Source: Bin55 sp965205965 (GTDB lineage Bacteria > Pseudomonadota > Gammaproteobacteria > Pseudomonadales > Azotimanducaceae). Taken from it: 64,000 bases of DNA. A program made the position numbers and the translations under genes. Positions 59,460 through 64,000 of the stretch are shown piece after piece. Below the pieces are notes generated by a model, which had not been told where the DNA came from, made no database searches, and worked only from the letters and a program-made list of their open reading frames with translations. The stretch lies in the NCBI GenBank assembly GCA_965205965.1, contig CBDBHT010000008.1, positions 682,001-746,000 on the forward strand, read 5' to 3'. Position 1 is the stretch's first letter. Each line of letters starts with the position of its first letter.

Positions 59460-59605
59460 TAACCAAGCGTAGATTGCCATAACCCATGCTAAAACGTAAG
59501 TGTTTTTTTGAAGAACCCCCAAAAAATCGAATATGTTCCCGTATATCAACCGGTTACACGACATCCTCAAAGACTGGGATCCCTTTCCGTTCATCCGCAT
59601 GCCAT
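59460..59605. repeat. Terminal region of the DruA-IS4 element inside IS1380 copy III
   Basis: Same ~145-bp unit as in copies I and II, upstream of the DruA-like frame. Confidence 0.8.
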
Positions 59606-60522
59606 CGCAGCCACCGGGGGCGAAACCTCCCGACAGTCGGGGAGCGTTCGGGTCTCGTCAAGACCAGGACCCAAGGGCGTGCGATAGGGGCGTCCGCCGC
59701 ATGCTCACCTGCATGGCTCATCATCCAGTCGACAACAGCATCTTGCACGGGATGCGCCGCTTTGCACGCCGGTCGTGGCGGTCCGCAAAACGGGCCCAGG
59801 CGCATGCTACAAGTCCGACCCGAACGCACCCCTTTCGCCATCCAACGCACCCATCCGTCCGAACGCACCCCGCTACCATCCCCTTCCCCCCGGCAAAGCC
59901 CAATCAACTTCGTGGTATCAACAACTTACACGCACATACATCGCACCCAAGCCATCCATTATGAGAAATAAGGGCTAGTGGCGTTGCTGGGGCAGCGGAT
60001 TTTGGGTCTCGCGCTGGGCTACGAAGATGTGAACGATCACGACGAGCTGCGGCGGGACCGGGCCCTGTCCACGGCCATGGGGCGTGTGGAGTGTGGAGTG
60101 TGCGCGTTCGGACTGCGAGCCGTTGGCCGGCAAAAGCACGCTGAACCGGATGGAGCTGTCGGCGAACGGGCGGGACCCGGCGAAAGCGCGCCAGATCACC
60201 GTGGATTTCGATGCGCTCGACGAGCTGCTCGTGGAGCTGTACCTGGTGTGGGGCGAGCGGGGCCAGATGCCGAAGCGGCTGGTGCTGGATATCGATGCCA
60301 CGGACGTGGAACTGCACGGCCGGCAGGAGCACCGGTTCTATCACGGGTACTACCATGCATACTGCTACCTTCCGCGGCTGGTGTTCTGCAACGGCTGGCC
60401 GGTGCGGACGGAACTGCGCACGTCGAGCAGCGATGTGGCGGCGGGCGTGGTGGAGACGGTCGCGCCGCTCGTGGACCGGCTGCGGAAGAGTTGTGTCAAG
60501 AATTTTCTGCAATTTCTGGTGG

Positions 60523-60558
60523 GAGCGGAGACCCGCCCATATGGGCGGGTCTCCGCTC
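60523..60558. repeat. 36-bp perfect palindrome in the IS256 end
   Basis: Two 18-base arms without spacer (GAGCGGAGACCCGCCCAT and its inverse), about 20 bases downstream of the transposase stop and 33 bases inside the element end. It may block transcription running into or out of the element. Confidence 0.9.
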
Positions 60559-60579
60559 GGCGCAAAATTTTCGGGCGTT

Positions 60580-61831
60580 TCATGCCGCCTCCTGCCATGT
60601 CTCGGATTCCGGTTCGGATGCGCGAACCACGCCGATCCGGCCATATAGATAACGCTGCCCCGTCAGCCACCGCTCATGGGTCTCCGCCGCAAGTGCCAAG
60701 ATCAGACGCAGACAGGACTCCGCGTTCGGGAAGATCCTGACGACACGCGTGCGCCGACGGAGCTCCTCGTTGTACCGCTCCAGCATGTTCGTGGACTTCA
60801 TCCGCAAACGATGTTCCCTAGGCAGCCGATACACCGTCAGCGTCTCCTCGACATGATCCTCGACCCATTCCACTAGCCTGCCAAACCCTTTCTCATCGCC
60901 CCAACGGGCTACCCAGGCACCCAGTGCCTCACGAGCCTCCCCGACATGCTCACAGCCCCACAACCGTTTCAAACCCTCCAGACACGCGGGATCAGCACTC
61001 CGGGACAGTTTGTCCCTGGCATTGCGCAGAAAATGGACGCAGCACCGTTGCCACAGCGCGGTCGGCAGCACTTTCGAGATCGCATGCTTTAATCCCTCAT
61101 GACTGTCCGAGACCACATACTCGACTCCCCGCAGGCCACGTTCCTTCAGATGCGAGAGGAATTCCGTCCACGACACCTCGCTTTCCCGGTTCGCCACCTC
61201 CGCCGCCAGCACCTGACGCCGACCCTCGCCGTCAATCCCGAGGGCAATCTGCACCGCCCGGGAACGCACCGAGCCCTCCTCTCTCACCTTCTCATACCGG
61301 GCATCCAGCAGCACATACGGATACGCATCCTCCAGCCGACGTTCCGCAAACGCCTTCAGCGACGCGTCCAGCTTCGACACCATGGCCGAGATCGTCGCCG
61401 GTGAAAACTCGTGACCGCACAGATCTTCCGCCAGTCGGCTCACCCGACGCGTCGAGACCCCCTGCACATACATCTCCGACAGCACGGCCACCAGGGCCTT
61501 CTCCGAACGCTGATAGCGCTCGAACACCCGCGTGCTGAACTGGCCGCTGCGTTCCTGCGGAACCCTCAGCTCGATCTCGCCCACCTTCATCGTCAGATCG
61601 CGCCGGTAGTATCCGGAACGGTAGCCCTGACGCGTCTGCGTCCGGCTCGCTCTTGCCCGCTCCCAGAAACTCCGTCATCTCACTCTCCAGCACCTCGTTG
61701 AGCGTCTCTTGCACCAGCCGCCTCACAAACTCCTCATCGTCCGCCAGATGATGGCATGCCGACTTCTTCGTGGCATTGTGCGTATAATCTTTCCGAATCA
61801 TTTCTTGCTCCTTTTCAATAAATTGTGTCAT
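60580..61831 (-). pseudogene. IS256-family transposase with one frameshift
   Basis: It starts MTQFIEKEQEMIRKDYTHN at 61831 and reads EEFVRRLVQETLNEVLESEMTEFLGAGKSE. One extra base near 61650 shifts the frame before RTQTRQGYRSGYYRRDL. From there the mutator-type transposase is complete: LRVPQERSGQFSTRVF, YPYVLLDARYEKVREEG (Asp), VEYVVSDSHEGLKHAI (Asp), WQRCCVHFLRNARDKL, STNMLERYNEELRRRTRVV (Glu). Otherwise about 415 residues as usual. Confidence 0.85.
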
Positions 61832-62294
61832 GAATGATTCGCGCCTGGACGCCTCTTGTGCGTCCAGGCATCTCCACATTCCCGATGAAACATCAGATTC
61901 TAACCATTCGTCTGTCGTTACAGCCCGTTTTTCGTTTTTGCAGACAAATTTATACACAACCTGCGGAAGCGATTTCCGCAGGTGCCGATCCTGATCCGCG
62001 CCGACGGGGCCTACTGCCGCGACGAGTTGATGACGTGGTGCGAGGCGCGGGGCGTGGATTACGTTCTGGGACTGCCGCGCAATGATCGGCTGAAAGACCG
62101 GGTCCAGCCGTTGATGGACGATCTGCGGGACCGGTTGAAGCGGGATCCGGACTATGCGCAGCAAGCGGTCCGCGGCTACCAGAGCTTCGACTATCGCACG
62201 CGCGACAGCTGGAGCCGCGAACGCCGCGTGATCGCCAAGGCCGAATGGCTGCCGGGACGGGGAACCGGCCGGCGGCAACGCGGACGGGGAACCG

Positions 62295-62450
62295 GCCGGC
62301 AACCGGCCGGCAAGGCCGACGGGGAACCGGCCGGCAAGGCCGACGGCGGACCGGCCGGCAAGGCCGACGGGGAACCGGCCGGCAAGGCCGACGGCGGACC
62401 GGCCGGCAAGGCCGACGGGGAACCGGCCGGCAAGGCCGACGGCGGACCGG
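62295..62450. repeat. 24-bp tandem repeat (minisatellite) in IS1380 transposase
   Basis: Six tandem units encode PAGKADGE and PAGKADGG alternately, an 8-residue period, preceded by degenerate units. Copies I and III have a single PAGKADGG after NADGE. The expansion is in frame. Confidence 0.85.
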
Positions 62451-63184
62451 AGGCCGGCGCGGAAGGCCCATGTGCGACGGTCGGCGAAGCCCGGTACAAC
62501 AGTCGCTTCGTCGCCACCTCGCTCCAGAAGCCCGACGCGCCAACGGTCTACGAAGAGATGTACTGCGACCGGGGTGAGGCCGAAAACTGGATCAAGGAAC
62601 AGAAGAACGATCTGTTCCTGGACCGATGCTCCAGCAGCCTCTGGAACGTCAACGCACTCCGGCTCCGGATGAGCGCACTGGCCCATGCCCTTCATTGCAT
62701 GATGAAGCGCCGGCTCGAGAACCTTCCGGTATCCTCCATGCTGCGCCGGAGCCGTCCATCGACGCTGCGCAAGTGCCTGTTCCAGATCCCAGTGCGCGTG
62801 ACGGTGTCCACGCGGCGGATCCATCTGGCGTTCGGGTCCACCTTCCCGTACTGGAAGGATTTCCGCTTGATCTGGGCCAGCCTGGCACCAACGTAAAAGC
62901 CCGGTGCAACCGGGTGCATGACGCTGGCGGCGGAGCGCGCCGACCTCCCCGCGCCCGGATGCTCAGCGATTCGCCGTCCCGCCCGCAAAAAGGCGGGGAA
63001 AACACACGCATCCCCGCCCTCCGAAGCCTTTTCAAACTCGCGACGCGACATTCCATGCCCCGTACCCCACGCATCCCGTGAAAAACATCATTTTCGACTT
63101 GGTTATGAGAAATCCGGGCTAAAAACAGGAAATTATGGAGAGATTTGCGACGGATGTGCGTTTTTTCAGCCGTATTAAGAGCCT

Positions 63185-63410
63185 TTCGGAGTGGAAAAGG
63201 GGATTGTTGGGTGTTCCGTGAGCGGTTTGGTGGCCGTGCGGACGGAATCATGCCGCGGTTGCCCAGCACTGGTGGAAGATCAGGTGCTGGAAGCTGTAGG
63301 CGAGGTTGACCAGCCCGATCTTGGTGGCGGCACGGGGGAAGAGACCGATGGTGCGGACGAACAACCCCATGCGCTGCTTCTGGCGTGCGAAGACGTGTTC
63401 GTCATATATT
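63185..63410 (-). pseudogene. IS5-type transposase C-terminal remnant
   Basis: Minus-strand translation gives EHVFARQKQRMGLFVRTIGL, FPRAATKIGLVNLAYSFQHL and IFHQCW, matching the end of IS5-family transposases (HVFAR...GL.IRTIG...R....IGL.NL.YN). No upstream part and no IS end are visible. Confidence 0.65.
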
Positions 63411-63426
63411 ACCCATCGATCCCACC

Positions 63427-63457
63427 AAAAAACCCGGGCAAGCCCGGGTTTTCTGGT
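63427..63457 (-). terminator. Rho-independent terminator after the beta-barrel gene
   Basis: The stem AACCCGGGC and its inverse are separated by two bases; read on the minus strand it is followed by TTTTTTGG. It lies 65 bases past the stop of the beta-barrel protein gene. Confidence 0.85.
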
Positions 63458-63521
63458 TCCAAGAAGTCCTCAGCCTACGCCATGGACTTCAAATAGTGCG
63501 ATTCTTCGTTCATCCCACCAT

Positions 63522-64000
63522 TTAGAAGCGCATCGTGCCTCGTACGCTAACCTGCACATCGGATTCGCTCAACCCGTAGTCAACGCGACCCGCCGAAAAT
63601 TCCATCTCGAACGGGGAATTGTTCACCTGATGGAGACGCGCACCTAATAAGGTCTCCTTATACGACGCACCAGCCGACCCGAGGTCTAAGAAGGGAGTGA
63701 GCATATACCGGTCATTGACGACCTTGAAACCGTAACCCATTTGCGCATCCACTGCGAAGCGTTGATATTCCCCTATAAACTCATCAACCGAAGACCCGAG
63801 AGTCTGACCCTGCCAGAGGTCATCCGACTGGCTGAACGAGGTATCACCCCAAGAAGGCTGTAAGCTCAACGAGAAGCCTGCACCATCCGCTGCGGGAGAC
63901 ACCGAAGCCATGACACTAAACCCGGAGTCCGAGTAATCCTCTGACGTATGGACTGCCATGAACCTTGCTTTCGCTTCGATGCTCATGGTCCCCGAGCACA
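63522..64000 (-). CDS. Outer-membrane autotransporter-type beta-barrel protein, C-terminal part
   Basis: The minus-strand frame is open beyond the window edge (a Met at 63986 lies inside an ongoing domain). The visible ~155 residues alternate polar and hydrophobic residues and end in ...VSVRGTMRF; a terminal Phe is the signal for the BAM complex in outer-membrane barrels. MSIEAKARFMAVHTSEDYSD and GAGFSLSLQPSWG resemble the C-terminal barrel of large autotransporter or repeat-rich surface proteins (usual form: LEARAR...H....Y..WG...GRGLSLSL.P.WG). The passenger part is outside the window. Confidence 0.75.
   Translation of the reverse strand, partial: CSGTMSIEAKARFMAVHTSEDYSDSGFSVMASVSPAADGAGFSLSLQPSWGDTSFSQSDDLWQGQTLGSSVDEFIGEYQRFAVDAQMGYGFKVVNDRYMLTPFLDLGSAGASYKETLLGARLHQVNNSPFEMEFSAGRVDYGLSESDVQVSVRGTMRF

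Larger units (their letters stand above)
57311..59974 (-). mobile_element. Chimeric IS1380-family element, copy III
   Basis: 2664 bp, flanked by CTAG (57307-57310 and 59975-59978) and inserted in the transposase gene of copy II in the opposite direction. It has the same make-up as copy I: IS1380 transposase, DruA-like N-terminal frame, DruA-IS4 terminal unit and a further ~370-bp leader to the end. Confidence 0.9.
60489..61960 (-). mobile_element. IS256-family element
   Basis: 1472 bp. The ends are GTTGTGTCAAGAATTTTCTGC on the left and inverted GTTGTGTATAAATTTGTCTGC on the right, flanked by the 9-bp duplication CTGCGGAAG (60480-60488 and 61961-61969), as expected for IS256. It is nested in IS1380 copy II. 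Confidence 0.9.
59979..62896 (+). pseudogene. IS1380 transposase, copy II, remaining pieces
   Basis: 59979-60488 holds the middle part (LVLDIDATDVELHG, HGYYHAYCYLPRLVF), with a small duplication near 60088 that shifts the frame. It is broken by the IS256 element, which duplicated nine bases. 61982-62896 holds the end: ILIRADGAYCRDEL, NDRLKDRVQPLMDDL, EMYCDRGEAENWIKEQKND and LIWASLAPT with stop. An expanded tandem repeat lies at about 62295-62450 in the linker that has only one or two units in the other copies. Confidence 0.8.
54064..63118 (+). mobile_element. IS1380-family element, copy II, with three other IS nested inside
   Basis: The left end is CCCTTATTTCTCATAATGG after CTAG (54060-54063); the right end is the inverse of CCCGGATTTCTCATAACC at 63118, followed by CTAA. 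Inside, in order, are an IS1634-type element (55104-57225), a whole IS1380 element (57311-59974) and an IS256 element (60489-61960), each with its own target duplication. Removing them rejoins the transposase pieces ending at 55099, 57230-57306, 59979-60488 and 61970-62896, leaving an element of about 2.8 kb. Confidence 0.85.

Noticed and set aside
62191..62517. Proline/alanine-rich repeat protein on the minus strand over the 24-bp repeats
   Set aside because: The repeats are open in several frames because of their composition; the plus frame is the transposase linker.
54064..63118. Possible CRISPR array or integron from the many short repeats in the IS region
   Set aside because: The repeats are IS ends and tandem units without regular unique spacers, and no cas, integrase or attC-like sites are seen.

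Overview
The window looks like a gammaproteobacterial chromosome. Its AT-leaning housekeeping genes keep typical gammaproteobacterial blocks: miaB-ybeZ-ybeY-corC-lnt; gyrA-serC-hisC-cmk-rpsA-ihfB-lapA on the minus strand; ubiG divergent from gyrA; and bioF-bioD-bioA. Nearly half of the 64 kb (my estimate, about 30 kb) is insertion sequence DNA, clearly richer in GC than the host genes, and most of it is decaying. This pattern of intact core genes, many broken accessory genes and a mass of mostly dead IS copies is what is seen in recently host-restricted or bottlenecked bacteria. I cannot name the species.

Layout. 1-6644: core genes (ferredoxin-reductase-like flavoprotein, DUF1820, miaB, ybeZ, ybeY, corC, lnt). 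6645-11255: IS1380-derived and IS5-like remnants, then a PilS-type type IV pilin gene that is frameshifted and split by a 1.8-kb IS. 11256-18948: a TolB-like membrane protein, an IS3 remnant, a YfcG-like GST, a lipoprotein, small MITE-like repeats and a broken Nmad3-like gene. 18949-28437: lapA, ihfB, rpsA, an IS630 copy, bioFDA, cmk and hisC. 28438-37796: a second IS630 copy, an IS1380 element split by an IS1634-type element, and another ISNCY-like copy. 37797-43531: serC, gyrA, ubiG and a YciK-like SDR. 43532-63118: almost continuous IS DNA. 63119-64000: an IS5 remnant, a terminator and the C-terminal end of an outer-membrane beta-barrel protein.

The most unusual content is in the mobile DNA. 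An IS4-type transposase at 44144-46690 carries an N-terminal DUF4338 (DruA-like) domain, the family named for the Druantia anti-phage system. Pieces of the 5' end of the same element recur six times. Three of these are built into a chimeric IS1380 element, where a DruA-like N-terminus lies directly upstream of the IS1380 transposase and is fused in frame with it in two of three copies. One IS1380 copy (54064-63118) is a nested structure holding an IS1634-type element, another IS1380 and an IS256. Junctions of the IS1380 and IS1634-type elements repeatedly fall at CTAG. Other notable signals are a perfect 56-bp palindrome, two diverged pilin genes that change frame at the same codon, a poly-C tract just after the start codon of one of them, and a remnant of a nucleotide-modification-associated (Nmad3) gene.

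Working together: MiaB, YbeY and S1 serve tRNA modification, rRNA maturation and translation; CorC and Lnt serve the envelope; BioF, BioD and BioA perform consecutive late steps of biotin synthesis; SerC and HisC are amino-acid aminotransferases; GyrA and IHF manage DNA topology. aroA, pheA and tyrA, often found in the serC-hisC-cmk block, are not present here; IS elements and an inserted bio operon occupy part of that block.
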